A stretch of DNA of 64,000 nucleotides from Actinomycetes bacterium (GCA_023450335.1 JAEXHA010000082.1:1-64000), one strand, 5' to 3'; shown: positions 46,984 to 56,378, numbered from the stretch's first letter. Notes: generated by a model not told the origin, from the letters alone. Numbers and translations: made by a program.

Positions 46984-48192
46984 ATGAGCACCACGGCCAC
47001 AGCCGCCCCGCGTCCGCCGGTCCTGTTCGGCGAGGAGCACGAAGAGTTCGCCGCCTGGGTGCGCGCGTTCGCTGCGCCGTTCGCCGACACCTATCTCCCG
47101 ACCGCGCGCAGTGAGGAGTTCCCCTGGGAACTGGCACGCGCGATGGCCGAGCAGGGGCTGCTGGGCATCGGCACGTCGGAGCAGTACGGCGGGATGGGAG
47201 TGCTCGGCGACGAGCTCACAAAGGTGCATCTGGGGATCGTGCATGAGGAACTCGCCTACGCGAACTTCTACCTCGCACAGCTCGCCTACACCTGCAACCT
47301 CACCGCTCCGCTGCTGGCGCGCTTCCTGCCCGCCGAGCTGGCCCGGCAGTGGGTGCCCGGCATCGTCCAGGGCGAGCACATCGTCGCGCTGGGACTGACC
47401 GAACCCGGCAGTGGTTCCGATGCCGCGGCGATGCGCATGCGCGCGCGTCGTGTAGACGGCGGTTGGCAGCTCAGCGGTGAGAAGACGTCGATCACCTTCG
47501 CACCGCACGCCAAGGGCATGATCACCTTCGCACGCGCCGACGATCATGTCGACGCCGCCGGCAACGCACGCAAGGGCGGTATCACCTGCTTCCTCGTCCC
47601 GCTGGACAGCGCCGGCGTCATGATCCAGAAGTTCGACGACCCGGGCTGGAAGCCGCTGGGCCGGTCGGCGGTGTTCCTCGACGACGTCTTCGTTCCCGAT
47701 GCCCAGGTGCTCGGCGACGTCGGCGCTGCCTTCCGCATGGTGATGAGCGAGTTCGACTACACCCGCTCGGTGATCGGCTTCATGTGCACCGGCGTGGCAC
47801 GCGCGGCGCTCGACATGACCGTCCAGTACGCCCGTGACCGTGAAGCCTTCGGCCAGCCCATCGCGGCGTACCAGGGCGTGAGCTTTCCGCTCGCCGAGGC
47901 GGCGACCAAGCTCGAGGCTGCGCGCTGGCTGACCTATCGCGCGCTCTCGCTCGCCGACGCCGGTCTGCCGTATACGAAGGAGGCCGCCATGGTGAAGTGG
48001 TGGACCCTTGACGTTTCATTGCAGACGATCCGCGACTGCATCATCACGCACGGCCACACCGGCTACTCCGAGGAGATGCCCCTCCAGTCGATGCTGCGCG
48101 ACGTCGCCGGCCTCGAGATCGGCGAGGGCACACCGCAGATCCAGAAGCTCATCGTCGCTCGGGCGACCATCGGCAGGGAGTTCACGGGATGA
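46984..48192 (+). CDS. Acyl-CoA dehydrogenase
   Basis: FAD enzyme that introduces an alpha,beta double bond into an acyl-CoA. The 402-residue product has the three-part ACAD architecture; visible are LGLTEPGSGSDAAAM (FAD/substrate loop), WQLSGEKTSITFAPHAKGM, VGAAFRMVMSEFDYTRSVIG, YARDREAFGQPIAAYQGV and GTPQIQKL with the catalytic glutamate at about Glu381. The substrate cannot be read. The ATG at 46984 has a GAGGAGG ribosome site. Its stop overlaps the CoA-transferase start by four bases (ATGA), so they are coupled; a CoA-transferase/dehydrogenase pair implies CoA activation followed by oxidation. Confidence 0.93.
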   Translation: MSTTATAAPRPPVLFGEEHEEFAAWVRAFAAPFADTYLPTARSEEFPWELARAMAEQGLLGIGTSEQYGGMGVLGDELTKVHLGIVHEELAYANFYLAQLAYTCNLTAPLLARFLPAELARQWVPGIVQGEHIVALGLTEPGSGSDAAAMRMRARRVDGGWQLSGEKTSITFAPHAKGMITFARADDHVDAAGNARKGGITCFLVPLDSAGVMIQKFDDPGWKPLGRSAVFLDDVFVPDAQVLGDVGAAFRMVMSEFDYTRSVIGFMCTGVARAALDMTVQYARDREAFGQPIAAYQGVSFPLAEAATKLEAARWLTYRALSLADAGLPYTKEAAMVKWWTLDVSLQTIRDCIITHGHTGYSEEMPLQSMLRDVAGLEIGEGTPQIQKLIVARATIGREFTG

Positions 48193-49418
48193 ACGGCGCA
48201 CTCGATGGCATCCGCGTCATCGACCTGACGCAGGCGCTCGCGGGCCCCTTCTGCACGGCGCTGCTGGCCGACTACGGCGCCGATGTCGTGAAGGTCGAGC
48301 CGCCCCGCGGCGACATGATCCGCCGGACCGGACCGTTCGCCGCCGACGACGAGCACCGCGATCACGGGAACGTGTTCCAGAACGCGAATCGCAACAAGCG
48401 GTCGATCGTGCTCGACCTCAAGTCGAGTGAGGGCCGCGATGTGCTGCTGGACCTCGTACGCGAGGCGGACGCTCTCGTGGAGAACTTCAGCGCGGGCGTG
48501 ATGGACCGACTCGGTCTCGGTTACGAGTCGTTGGCGGCGATCAACCCCCGCCTGGTCTACACCTCGATCCGTGGGTTCGGCGACCGGCGTGGGGGCGAGA
48601 GCCCGTATGCGCAGTGGCCGGCGTTCGACGTGGTCGCCCAGGCCATGGGCGGACTCATGAGCATCACCGGCCCGGACGGTGGGCCCCCGGTGCGCGTCGG
48701 TGCAGGTGTGGGCGACACCGTCCCCGCCCTGTTCGCAGCACTCGGCACGGTGACCGCTCTGTTCGAAGCGCAGCGCTCCGGACGCGGACAGTACGTCGAC
48801 ACCGCGATGGTCGACAGCGTGCTCGCAGTGTCGGAGATCGTCGTCAATGTGTACGCCGCGACCGGGCAGTCGCCGCGCCCCATGGGCAATCAGCTGCAGG
48901 GGTTCGCCCCCTTCAACACGCTGCAGGCGAAAGACGGTGAGGTCGCCCTCGGCGCTCCCCACAACCCGCAATGGGCCAAGCTGTGCACGGTCATGGGCCG
49001 GCCCGACCTCATCGTCGACCCGCGCTTCGACTCGGACGACGCGCGATGGATCAATCGTGACGCGGTGTACGGAATCGTCGGCGAGTGGGTGGCGCAGCAC
49101 ACCGTCGCCGAGCTCGTCGACCTGCTCGGCGGCACGGTGCCGCTCGGACCGGTTCTCGATTCGGCCGCGATCTTCGCCGACCCGCACTTCGCCGTTCGAG
49201 GCATGCTTCCCGAGGTCGAAAACCCTCGCACGGGGCGGCCCACCCGCATCACGGGACCGGTCGCCAAGCTGACGCGCACACCCGCGACGATTCGCCGTCG
49301 CGCTCCGCTGCTCGGCGAGCACACGCTCGAAATCCTGCGCGAAGCGGGCCTCGACGACGACGCCATCGCCGATCTGGTGGACGCCGGCGTCATCGGCGAG
49401 GCACCCGTTCCCGTCTGA
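48189..49418 (+). CDS. Family III CoA-transferase (CaiB/BaiF type)
   Basis: Transfers CoA between acids through an aspartyl-CoA anhydride. The 409-residue product shows GIRVIDLTQALAGPFCTALLADYGADVVKVEPP at the start (in segments), NRNKRSIVLDLKS, and the probable catalytic aspartate in GVGDTVPALFA (Asp176), followed by GRGQYVDTAMVDS. CoA donor and acceptor are unknown; relatives use succinyl-CoA, formyl-CoA or carnitine-type acids. Coupled to the acyl-CoA dehydrogenase upstream, it probably produces that enzyme's substrate. Confidence 0.93.
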   Translation: MNGALDGIRVIDLTQALAGPFCTALLADYGADVVKVEPPRGDMIRRTGPFAADDEHRDHGNVFQNANRNKRSIVLDLKSSEGRDVLLDLVREADALVENFSAGVMDRLGLGYESLAAINPRLVYTSIRGFGDRRGGESPYAQWPAFDVVAQAMGGLMSITGPDGGPPVRVGAGVGDTVPALFAALGTVTALFEAQRSGRGQYVDTAMVDSVLAVSEIVVNVYAATGQSPRPMGNQLQGFAPFNTLQAKDGEVALGAPHNPQWAKLCTVMGRPDLIVDPRFDSDDARWINRDAVYGIVGEWVAQHTVAELVDLLGGTVPLGPVLDSAAIFADPHFAVRGMLPEVENPRTGRPTRITGPVAKLTRTPATIRRRAPLLGEHTLEILREAGLDDDAIADLVDAGVIGEAPVPV

Positions 49419-49465
49419 ACTCAACCCGTACCGCTGTACGCCAGCATCCGGCCGAAGGAGGCCCC

Positions 49466-50656
49466 ATGAAGATCACCGACGTTGAACTGATCCCTGTCTC
49501 GACCCCGCTCGTGAAGGCATTCCACATGCCGGGCACCGAGATCACGCACATCCACAGCATCGTGCTGCGACTCACGACCGACTCCGGCCACATCGGCCTG
49601 GGCGACAGCGGCGACACGTCCACGTGGTACCGCGGTGAGACCCCCGAGTCGATCACCGCGATGATCGAGAACCACATCGCGCCGCGTTTCCTCATCGGGC
49701 AGGATCCACTCGCGATCGAGAAGATCGTCGGCCAGATGGACACCTTCGTCCGCGACAACAACCAGGCCAAGGCGCTCGTCGATTTCGCCCTGCACGATCT
49801 CAAGGGCAAAGTCGCAGGGCTGCCGGTGTACGAGCTGCTCGGCGGCAAGACGACCGAGGGCTCACGGCAGGGCTGGGTCGCCGGCGCCGGGTCGCCCGAG
49901 GATCTCGTGGCGCAGTCGCAGGCAGCCATCGCCGCGGGCTTCTCGCTCATCAAGATCAAGAGCGGCGGCGACGGCGACCAGGATGTGCGCAATGTCGCCG
50001 CAGTGCGCGAGGCGATCGGTGACGACATGCGCCTGGTGATCGACATCAACGGCTTCTGGAACTACGACCAGGCGCTGCACACCATTCGTCGCATGGACAG
50101 GTACAACCTTTACTGCGTCGAGCAGCCGCTGCCGCACTGGGACATCGAGGGCCTCGCGCGGCTGCGTGATCGCGTCGGCACGCCGATCTTCGCGGACGAG
50201 TCGGCGCAGGAGCTGCACCATCTCAAGGAGATCATCGACCGCCGGGCCGCCGACGGCCTGTTCATCAAGCTGCAGAAGGCCGGCGGCCTCGTCAAAGCAC
50301 AGCGGTGGCTGACGCTCGCGCGACTGGCCGACCTGCCCGTCATGAGCGGGTGCATGATCGGCTCGGGGCTGGAGGCCAGCCCGTCGGCGCACCTGATGAT
50401 GTCGAACCAGTGGGCCTCGCAGTTCACGCACGAGAACCTCGGTCCGCTCATCATCAACAACCAGTTCGAGAACGCCGAGCAGGCCATCACGCAGGACATC
50501 GCGCTGCAGGTGCCGATCTTCCGCGACGGTGTGCTCTACCCCAACGACGGTCCCGGCTATGGAATCGACCTGAACGAGGACTTCATCGCCGCCAACCGCA
50601 CGCCCGGTCGCGAGGTGCGGCACGTGCGCGACGAGAGCCGTCTGGTGCTGGTCTGA
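49466..50656 (+). CDS. Enolase-superfamily enzyme, muconate-lactonizing subgroup
   Basis: A 396-residue mandelate racemase/muconate lactonizing enzyme-like protein. The capping domain is followed by the barrel with the two-lysine motif KIK (Lys163, Lys165), metal ligands Asp193 (DING), Glu219 (VEQP) and Asp244 (ADES), and Lys268 in FIKLQKAGG on the sixth strand, which places it in the MLE subgroup (racemases, epimerases, cycloisomerases, some dehydratases). The reaction is not readable. Its stop overlaps the racemase start (TGATG). A GAAGGAGG ribosome site precedes the ATG. Confidence 0.9.
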   Translation: MKITDVELIPVSTPLVKAFHMPGTEITHIHSIVLRLTTDSGHIGLGDSGDTSTWYRGETPESITAMIENHIAPRFLIGQDPLAIEKIVGQMDTFVRDNNQAKALVDFALHDLKGKVAGLPVYELLGGKTTEGSRQGWVAGAGSPEDLVAQSQAAIAAGFSLIKIKSGGDGDQDVRNVAAVREAIGDDMRLVIDINGFWNYDQALHTIRRMDRYNLYCVEQPLPHWDIEGLARLRDRVGTPIFADESAQELHHLKEIIDRRAADGLFIKLQKAGGLVKAQRWLTLARLADLPVMSGCMIGSGLEASPSAHLMMSNQWASQFTHENLGPLIINNQFENAEQAITQDIALQVPIFRDGVLYPNDGPGYGIDLNEDFIAANRTPGREVRHVRDESRLVLV

Positions 50657-51879
50657 TGTCCGCCGCAGACCGCAGCGGCCCGCTCCGAGGGCTGCGGGTC
50701 CTCGAACTGGGCGGGATCGGGCCCGTCCCGTTCGCCGGCATGTTCCTCGCGGACCAGGGCGCCAGCGTGCTGCGGGTCGATCGTGCCCAGGGCGCGTTCG
50801 AGATGCCGATCGACCCCACCCGTGACACGCTGCACCGTGGCAAGGACCGCATCACCGTCGACCTGAAGTCCGCGACCGGTGCGGCGGCTGTGCGCAGGCT
50901 CGCGCAGGATGCGGATGTGCTGCTCGACTCCTATCGGCCCGGTGTGCTCGAGCGGCTGGGTCTCGGTCCCGACGAGTTGCGCGCACGCAACCCGCGTCTG
51001 GTCGTGGGGCGGATGACGGGGTGGGGGCAGAGCGGTCCGCTCGCACAGCGCGCCGGCCACGACCCCACCTACATCGCTCACACCGGCGCGCTCCACGCCA
51101 TCGGTGACCGCGACGGCGCACCCCGGCTGCCCCTCAGCCTCGTGGGCGACTTCGGCGGCGGCGCGATGTATCTGATCGCCGGCGTATTGGCCGCCCTGTG
51201 GGATGCCGAGCGCACCGGAGAGGGCCAGGTCGTCGACGCCGCGATCGTCGACGGCGTCTCGCACCTCATGGCCTCGCCGTACTCGCTGCTGGCGGGCGGG
51301 GCGTGGCAGGACCGCCGCGGCAGCAACCTCATCGACGGCGGGGCCCCCTTCGTCGACGTGTACGAGACGGCGGACGATCGCCATGTCGCCGTCGCGGCCC
51401 TGGAGGCGCCGTTCTTCGCCCAGCTCGTCGCCGGTCTCGGTATGGATGCCGGATGGCCGGCCGCACAGTGGCACCGGCATCGCTGGGACGAACTCCGTGC
51501 AGAACTCGCCGCGCGATTCCGCCGTCGCACGCGCGACGAGTGGGTCGAGGTCTTCGGCGACACCGATGCCTGCGTGGCCCCCGTCCTGAGCATGACGGAG
51601 GCCCCGGCATCCCCCCACCTGAGCGACCGCGGAACCTTCTTCGAGCGCGACGGGGCGTGGGAGCCCGCCCCCGCTCCGCGCTTCAGCAAGAAGGCGGCGC
51701 CGCGGCCGTCCCGACCTCTCGCGCCGGGTGCTCAGCCCGTCGCGGAAGCGCTCGAGAACTGGGGTGTCCGCGATGCCGTGCGCGTCGCCGGAGACCTCGG
51801 CATCGAGCCCACCGGTACCGGATCGGCCGATACCGACATAACCTCGTCCCGGAACGCCCGGGCGACTCCCGTCTCTTAG
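50656..51879 (+). CDS. Alpha-methylacyl-CoA racemase
   Basis: Family III CoA-transferase homologue that racemises 2-methyl-branched acyl-CoAs. In the 407-residue product the racemase residues of the mycobacterial enzyme are in place: His135 in AGHDPTYIA and Asp165 in LVGDFGGGAMYLIAG; the FAGMFLADQGASVLRVDR start and GEGQVVDAAIVDG are typical. It differs clearly from the CoA-transferase at 48189, which lacks GDFGGG. Its presence in the operon suggests that the substrate passes through an alpha-methyl acyl-CoA whose configuration must be inverted before dehydrogenation. Confidence 0.9.
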   Translation: MSAADRSGPLRGLRVLELGGIGPVPFAGMFLADQGASVLRVDRAQGAFEMPIDPTRDTLHRGKDRITVDLKSATGAAAVRRLAQDADVLLDSYRPGVLERLGLGPDELRARNPRLVVGRMTGWGQSGPLAQRAGHDPTYIAHTGALHAIGDRDGAPRLPLSLVGDFGGGAMYLIAGVLAALWDAERTGEGQVVDAAIVDGVSHLMASPYSLLAGGAWQDRRGSNLIDGGAPFVDVYETADDRHVAVAALEAPFFAQLVAGLGMDAGWPAAQWHRHRWDELRAELAARFRRRTRDEWVEVFGDTDACVAPVLSMTEAPASPHLSDRGTFFERDGAWEPAPAPRFSKKAAPRPSRPLAPGAQPVAEALENWGVRDAVRVAGDLGIEPTGTGSADTDITSSRNARATPVS

Positions 51880-51889
51880 GAGAGGAATC

Positions 51890-53248
51890 ATGGCAACCGT
51901 CACCAATGCTGCTGACACCGCGAAGGACCCGAAGGAGATCCGCCGCGTCATCACCTCGAGCTTCATCGGCTCGACGATCGAGTTCTACGACTTCATCCTG
52001 TACGCGACCGCGGCATCCATCGTCTTCGGCCCGGTCTTCTTCTCGACGCTCGACCCGATGATGGGCACGATCGCGTCGTACCTGACCTTTGCGGCCGGAT
52101 ATCTCGCGCGTCCCATCGGCGGCATCATCTTCGGACACTTCGGTGACCGGCTGGGCCGCAAGCGCATGCTCATGGTGTCGCTCACGGTGATGGGCGTCGC
52201 GAGCATGCTGATCGGCCTCGTCCCGCCGATCGAGGTCTGGGGTGCGTTCATGCTGCTCCTGCTTCGCCTGGTGCAGGGCATCGCCATCGGCGGCGAGTGG
52301 GGCGGGGCCACGCTCATGGCTCTCGAACACTCGTCGACCTCGAAGCGGGGCTTCGCCGCATCGTTCGCCAACGCCGGCGGGCCCGCGGGCGCCTTCCTCG
52401 GCACGGCCGCGCTCGCGCTGTTCGCGCTGCTGCCGTCCGAGCAGTTCCTCGCCTGGGGATGGCGCATCCCGTTCCTGCTGTCCGGCGTGCTGCTGATCGT
52501 GGGGCTGTACATCCGTTCCCGCGTCGCCGAGAGCCCGGTGTTCACCGCCGCGCTCGACCTCGCCGCCGTCGCTCGGCGGAAGCGGCCGCAGATCCCCGTC
52601 ATGCAGGTGCTGCGCCGACCGGGCACTCTGATCACCATCGGGCTGGTCGGAATGGCGGCCTTCGTCGTGCAGGCGATGTTCTCGACCTTCGTGATCGGCT
52701 ACGCGGTGCAGACCGGCACCGATCGGTCGGTGGCGCTGTGGGCGTTCGCGGTGTCGCAGCTCGTCGCTGCCTTCACGATCCCCGCCGCAGCGGCACTGTC
52801 CGATCGGCTCGGTCGCAAGCCGGTGATGATGAGCGGCCTGGTGCTCATCGGCGTCCTCGCCTTCCCGCTGTTCGGGCTCGTGGCCACCGGTCAGTCGTGG
52901 GGCGTCTACGCCGCCTTCCTTCTCGCGCTGCCGCTGTGCCAGAGCCTGATGTTCGGACCGATGGCCGCATTCCTCGCCGAGAACTTCGCGACCTCGTCCC
53001 GATACACGGGTGCGTCGTTGGGGTACCAGATCGCGGCGCTGCTGGGCGCCGGCTTCACTCCCGCGCTCGCATCGACGATCTTCGCCGCGGGCGGCGGGGC
53101 CATCGGCGGGGTGGTCTGGTTCCTGATCGGCATGTGCGCCGTCAGCCTCGTGGTCCTCGCCGTGTTCGCGCGGGAGAGCCGCCACGTCGTCATCGACGAG
53201 GCTGCCGACGACGCGTCGACCCCCGCGACCCCCGCGGTCGCGGCCTGA
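51890..53248 (+). CDS. MHS-family major facilitator (metabolite:H+ symporter)
   Basis: A 452-residue transporter with 12 predicted helices and the MHS signature: SSFIGSTIEFYDFILYATAAS at the start, ARPIGGIIFGHFGDRLGRKRML (first MFS motif with the GxxxDRxGRK loop), and LRLVQGIAIGGEWGGA. MHS members import carboxylates, betaines and similar compounds with protons. It begins ten bases after the racemase gene, so it probably imports the substrate of this operon. Confidence 0.93.
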   Translation: MATVTNAADTAKDPKEIRRVITSSFIGSTIEFYDFILYATAASIVFGPVFFSTLDPMMGTIASYLTFAAGYLARPIGGIIFGHFGDRLGRKRMLMVSLTVMGVASMLIGLVPPIEVWGAFMLLLLRLVQGIAIGGEWGGATLMALEHSSTSKRGFAASFANAGGPAGAFLGTAALALFALLPSEQFLAWGWRIPFLLSGVLLIVGLYIRSRVAESPVFTAALDLAAVARRKRPQIPVMQVLRRPGTLITIGLVGMAAFVVQAMFSTFVIGYAVQTGTDRSVALWAFAVSQLVAAFTIPAAAALSDRLGRKPVMMSGLVLIGVLAFPLFGLVATGQSWGVYAAFLLALPLCQSLMFGPMAAFLAENFATSSRYTGASLGYQIAALLGAGFTPALASTIFAAGGGAIGGVVWFLIGMCAVSLVVLAVFARESRHVVIDEAADDASTPATPAVAA

Positions 53249-53274
53249 ATACGACACAAGAAAGGGGCATGACG

Positions 53275-54738
53275 ATGAGCATGACCATGACTGCAGAACC
53301 GTGGCACGGCCGAGTGTTCACCGGTGAATGGCGGGAGGCCGCCGGTGGCACGCTGCCGGTGACGGCGCCGGCGACCGGCGAGGTGATCGCCACGGTCGGG
53401 CGCGCGACCGCCGACGACCTGAGCGCATCGGTCGCCGGGGCCGCCGTCGCACAGAGCGCGTGGGCTGGTGCCACCTACGACGTACGGGCGACCGTGATGC
53501 GCCGTGCCGCGCAGCTGCTGGAGGCCGACCCCGATCGACTGGGGCGCTGGATCGTCGAGGAATCGGGCTCGGCGCAGGGCAAGGCCGCCTTCGAGGTCGG
53601 ACTCGTCGTCTCCGAGCTCTACGAGTGCGCCGGGCTCGCCTCCGCGCCGCACGGTGAGCTGCTCCGCTCGACCCAGCCCCGGCTGTCGATGGCACGCCGC
53701 GTGCCGCTGGGCGTGGTCGGCGTCATCTCGCCGTTCAACTTCCCGGCGATCCTGGCGATGCGGTCGGTGGCGCCGGCACTCGCCGTGGGCAACGCCGTCG
53801 TGCTCAAGCCCGACCCCCGCACGCCCATCTCCGGCGGCCTCGCCCTGGCCGAACTGCTGCGCGAGGCGGGGCTGCCCGAGGGCGTCCTGCACGTCCTGCC
53901 CGGCGACGCCGAGGTGGGCGCCGCGCTGGTCGAGCACCCCGACGTGCCCTGCATCTCGTTCACGGGATCGACCGCGGCCGGGCGGCGCATCGCGGCAGCT
54001 GCCGCGCCGCTGCTCAAACGCGTGCATCTGGAACTCGGCGGCAACAATGCGCTGCTCGTGCTCGAAGATGCCGACGTCGAGGCGGCGGCATCCGCGGCTG
54101 CGTGGGGAGCGTTCCTCCACCAGGGACAGATCTGCATGACCGCCGGCCGGCACCTCGTGCACGCGTCCATCGCAGAAGAGTACGCGCGGCTGCTCGCAGA
54201 GAAGGCCGAGCGCCTCACAGTCGGCGACCCTCGCGATCCGCAGAACGCACTCGGTCCCCTCATCGACGACGCGCAGCGCGACCGCGTGCAGTCGATCGTC
54301 GACGACGCCGTGTCCGGCGGAGCGACGGTACGTGCCGGCGGGAGCGCCGACGGCCGGTGCTTCCGGCCGACCGTGCTCACCGACGTGCGCATCGACATGG
54401 CGGCGTGGCGCGAGGAGATCTTCGGTCCCGTCGCGCCCATCATGACCTTCGAGTCCGTCGACGAGGCGGTGCAGATCATCAACGCGTCCGAGTACGGACT
54501 GTCGGTGGGCGTGCTCACCTCGAACGCGTACGCCGGCTTCGAACTCGCCGACCGGATCGTCAGCGGCATCGTGCATGTCAACGACCAGACCGTCGACGAC
54601 GAGGCCGTCATTCCCTTCGGGGGAGTGAAGGCCTCGGGGACGGGTGGCCGCTTCGGCGGCGCGGCGGCGAATCTCGAGACGTTCACACGCCAGCAATGGG
54701 TGACGGTGCAGTCGGACATCGCCCGCTACCCGTTCTGA
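53275..54738 (+). CDS. Aldehyde dehydrogenase, benzaldehyde/vanillin-dehydrogenase-like
   Basis: NAD(P)-dependent oxidation of an aldehyde to an acid. The 487-residue product has the ALDH landmarks: ISPFNFPAILAM, NAVVLKPDPRTP, SFTGSTAAGR, the general base Glu253 in LELGGNN, the nucleophile Cys287 in GQICMTAGR, and EEIFGPVAPI. It is closest in feel to the aromatic-aldehyde branch; the substrate is not fixed. Four in-frame ATGs cluster at the start; 53275 is best spaced from the AAAGGGG ribosome site. A long hairpin follows its stop. Confidence 0.93.
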   Translation: MSMTMTAEPWHGRVFTGEWREAAGGTLPVTAPATGEVIATVGRATADDLSASVAGAAVAQSAWAGATYDVRATVMRRAAQLLEADPDRLGRWIVEESGSAQGKAAFEVGLVVSELYECAGLASAPHGELLRSTQPRLSMARRVPLGVVGVISPFNFPAILAMRSVAPALAVGNAVVLKPDPRTPISGGLALAELLREAGLPEGVLHVLPGDAEVGAALVEHPDVPCISFTGSTAAGRRIAAAAAPLLKRVHLELGGNNALLVLEDADVEAAASAAAWGAFLHQGQICMTAGRHLVHASIAEEYARLLAEKAERLTVGDPRDPQNALGPLIDDAQRDRVQSIVDDAVSGGATVRAGGSADGRCFRPTVLTDVRIDMAAWREEIFGPVAPIMTFESVDEAVQIINASEYGLSVGVLTSNAYAGFELADRIVSGIVHVNDQTVDDEAVIPFGGVKASGTGGRFGGAAANLETFTRQQWVTVQSDIARYPF

Positions 54739-54743
54739 GCCCA

Positions 54744-54782
54744 CGGGATGCCGGCGTGATCGACTCCCACGCCGGCATCCCG
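54744..54782. terminator. Perfect 15-bp hairpin after the catabolic operon, built from an inverted GGATGCC pair
   Basis: CGGGATGCCGGCGTG (54744-54758) and CACGCCGGCATCCCG (54768-54782) form a perfect stem with a nine-base loop, starting five bases after the aldehyde dehydrogenase stop. No T-run follows. It probably ends the operon, leaving the LysR gene to its own promoter. Each arm holds one copy of the genome-wide GGATGCC motif. Confidence 0.7.
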
Positions 54783-54800
54783 CCCGGGTCCGCAGTGCCC

Positions 54801-54806
54801 TACCGT
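54801..54806 (+). promoter_or_regulatory. -10 hexamer of a probable leaderless LysR promoter
   Basis: TACCGT lies six bases before the LysR GTG and 18 bases after the hairpin, with no good -35. Confidence 0.35.
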
Positions 54807-54812
54807 GGAGTC

Positions 54813-55754
54813 GTGTCCTCCGCCGACGATTCGCCCGACTCCGACGTCGTCGCGCACTTCGCTGAACGCCACGACTTCACCCTCCGCCAGCTCGAGCACT
54901 TCATCGCGGTCGCGGAGTGCGGGTCGATCGCGACCGCAGCGGAACGTCTGTACATGTCGCCGACGGCGGTGTCGCTCTCGGTCCGTCAGCTCGAGCGCAC
55001 GCTGCAGACCGAGCTGCTCGTGCGCAAGCGCGCACAGGGGGCACAGCTCACTCCCATGGGCCGCACGCTCCTGCCCCACGCCAAAGACGTGCTCTCCTCG
55101 GCGACCCGGCTCACCCACGAGATCGCCACCGACGACGTCCTGCGCGGCGCCGTGGATGTCGGCTGCTTCCCCAGTCTGGGTCCCTCGATGCTGCCGGGAT
55201 TCGTGCGAGCGTTCTCCTCCCGGCATCCCCAGGTCAGAGTGCGCTTCCGCGAAGACCAGCTCGACCGGCTGACGGCCGAGTTGCAGTCCGGCGCCCTCGA
55301 TCTCATGCTCGCGTACGACCTCGGGCTGGGGGACGACGTCGAGAAGACAACGGTCTCCACGCGACGTTTGGGCATCATGCTGCCGGTGGACCACTGGGCC
55401 GCTGATGAATCCCAGGCGCTGGATCTTGCCCGTCTCGTCCGCGAGCCCTTCATCGAACTGGCCTCACCCGCCAGCCGGTCGGATGCCGAGCGGGTCTTCG
55501 CCCTCGGGGGCGGTGCGCCCGACGAGCGGATACCGTCCGAGAACTTCGAGACTGTCCGCTCGTTCGTGGGGCGCGGTCTGGGCTGGTCGATCACCCTGCA
55601 GCGCCCGCGCAATCTCACTCATGAAGGGCTCGAGGTGGTGGTGCGCGACGTGCCGGGAGTCGACCCCGTCGACGTGGTGCTGGCGTGGCGCCGACGAGCG
55701 GCCTTGAGCCGCCAGGCCCGAGCCTTCCGCGAGGTCGTTCTCGCCTCGCGGTGA
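54813..55754 (+). CDS. LysR-family transcriptional regulator
   Basis: A 313-residue regulator with an N-terminal winged helix (about 20-80; FTLRQLEHFIAVAECGSIATAAERL, then MSPTAVSLSVRQLE) and an effector-binding domain (about 105-305) that begins RGAVDVGCFPSLGP. It lies 74 bases downstream of the aldehyde dehydrogenase on the same strand behind a hairpin. LysR proteins usually control adjacent genes, so the operon 46984-54738 is the likely target, probably in response to its substrate or an intermediate. Confidence 0.92.
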   Translation: MSSADDSPDSDVVAHFAERHDFTLRQLEHFIAVAECGSIATAAERLYMSPTAVSLSVRQLERTLQTELLVRKRAQGAQLTPMGRTLLPHAKDVLSSATRLTHEIATDDVLRGAVDVGCFPSLGPSMLPGFVRAFSSRHPQVRVRFREDQLDRLTAELQSGALDLMLAYDLGLGDDVEKTTVSTRRLGIMLPVDHWAADESQALDLARLVREPFIELASPASRSDAERVFALGGGAPDERIPSENFETVRSFVGRGLGWSITLQRPRNLTHEGLEVVVRDVPGVDPVDVVLAWRRRAALSRQARAFREVVLASR

Positions 55755-55778
55755 GTGCCGGGCGGGGCGGTCGGTCGA

Positions 55779-56378
55779 TCAGCCCGCCGGCGGCGCGGGT
55801 GCGGCGCGGCGTCGCGCTCGCCGTCGCAGCAGCACCACGGCGGTGACGACGAGGCCGGCCAGCAGCACGGCCGCGATGACGGGCACGAAGATCGCGGCCA
55901 GCGCCAGGCCGAGAGCCGACACATCTTCGGCGGTCGACACCAGAGGCGCGGCCAGACCCGCCGTCGCCGCGTTGGCGACCGGACGCACGAGCGACTTCAG
56001 CAGATGCACGCCGAGGGCGATGACGATGCCGATGACGATCGGCACCCATGCGTTGTCTGCGAGCAGCGAGGCCGGGTCGTCCAGTGTCAGCGACTCGGCG
56101 CTCGAGCCCGCGCCGAACACGATGCCGCCCGCCGCCGGGCGGACCGCTGTCTGCAGCACGTCGTTGACCGTGTCGACTGCGGGCACCTTGTCGGCGACGA
56201 TCTCGACGACGAGCAGGATGCCGGTGATCCACAGCGCGACATCGCTCGAGAGCCACGCCCAGCCGGCGGGCAGATCGAACGCCGGCGCGAATCTGTCGAC
56301 GAGGCCGAGGACGAACAGGGGCATCCACGCGTTCAGACCGGCGGCCGCTGCCAGACCCGTGCCCACGAGGAACTCCAC
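55779..56378 (-). CDS. DUF4126 membrane protein
   Basis: A 199-residue membrane protein with five to six hydrophobic segments. GTGLAAAAGLNAWMPLFVLGL at the start, VVEIVADKVPAVDTVNDVLQTAVRPAAG in the middle and an Arg-rich C-terminal tail are typical of the family, whose function is unknown. GTG at 56378 begins right before the first hydrophobic stretch. It converges on the LysR gene with a 24-base gap. Confidence 0.9.
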   Translation of the reverse strand: MEFLVGTGLAAAAGLNAWMPLFVLGLVDRFAPAFDLPAGWAWLSSDVALWITGILLVVEIVADKVPAVDTVNDVLQTAVRPAAGGIVFGAGSSAESLTLDDPASLLADNAWVPIVIGIVIALGVHLLKSLVRPVANAATAGLAAPLVSTAEDVSALGLALAAIFVPVIAAVLLAGLVVTAVVLLRRRARRRAAPAPPAG

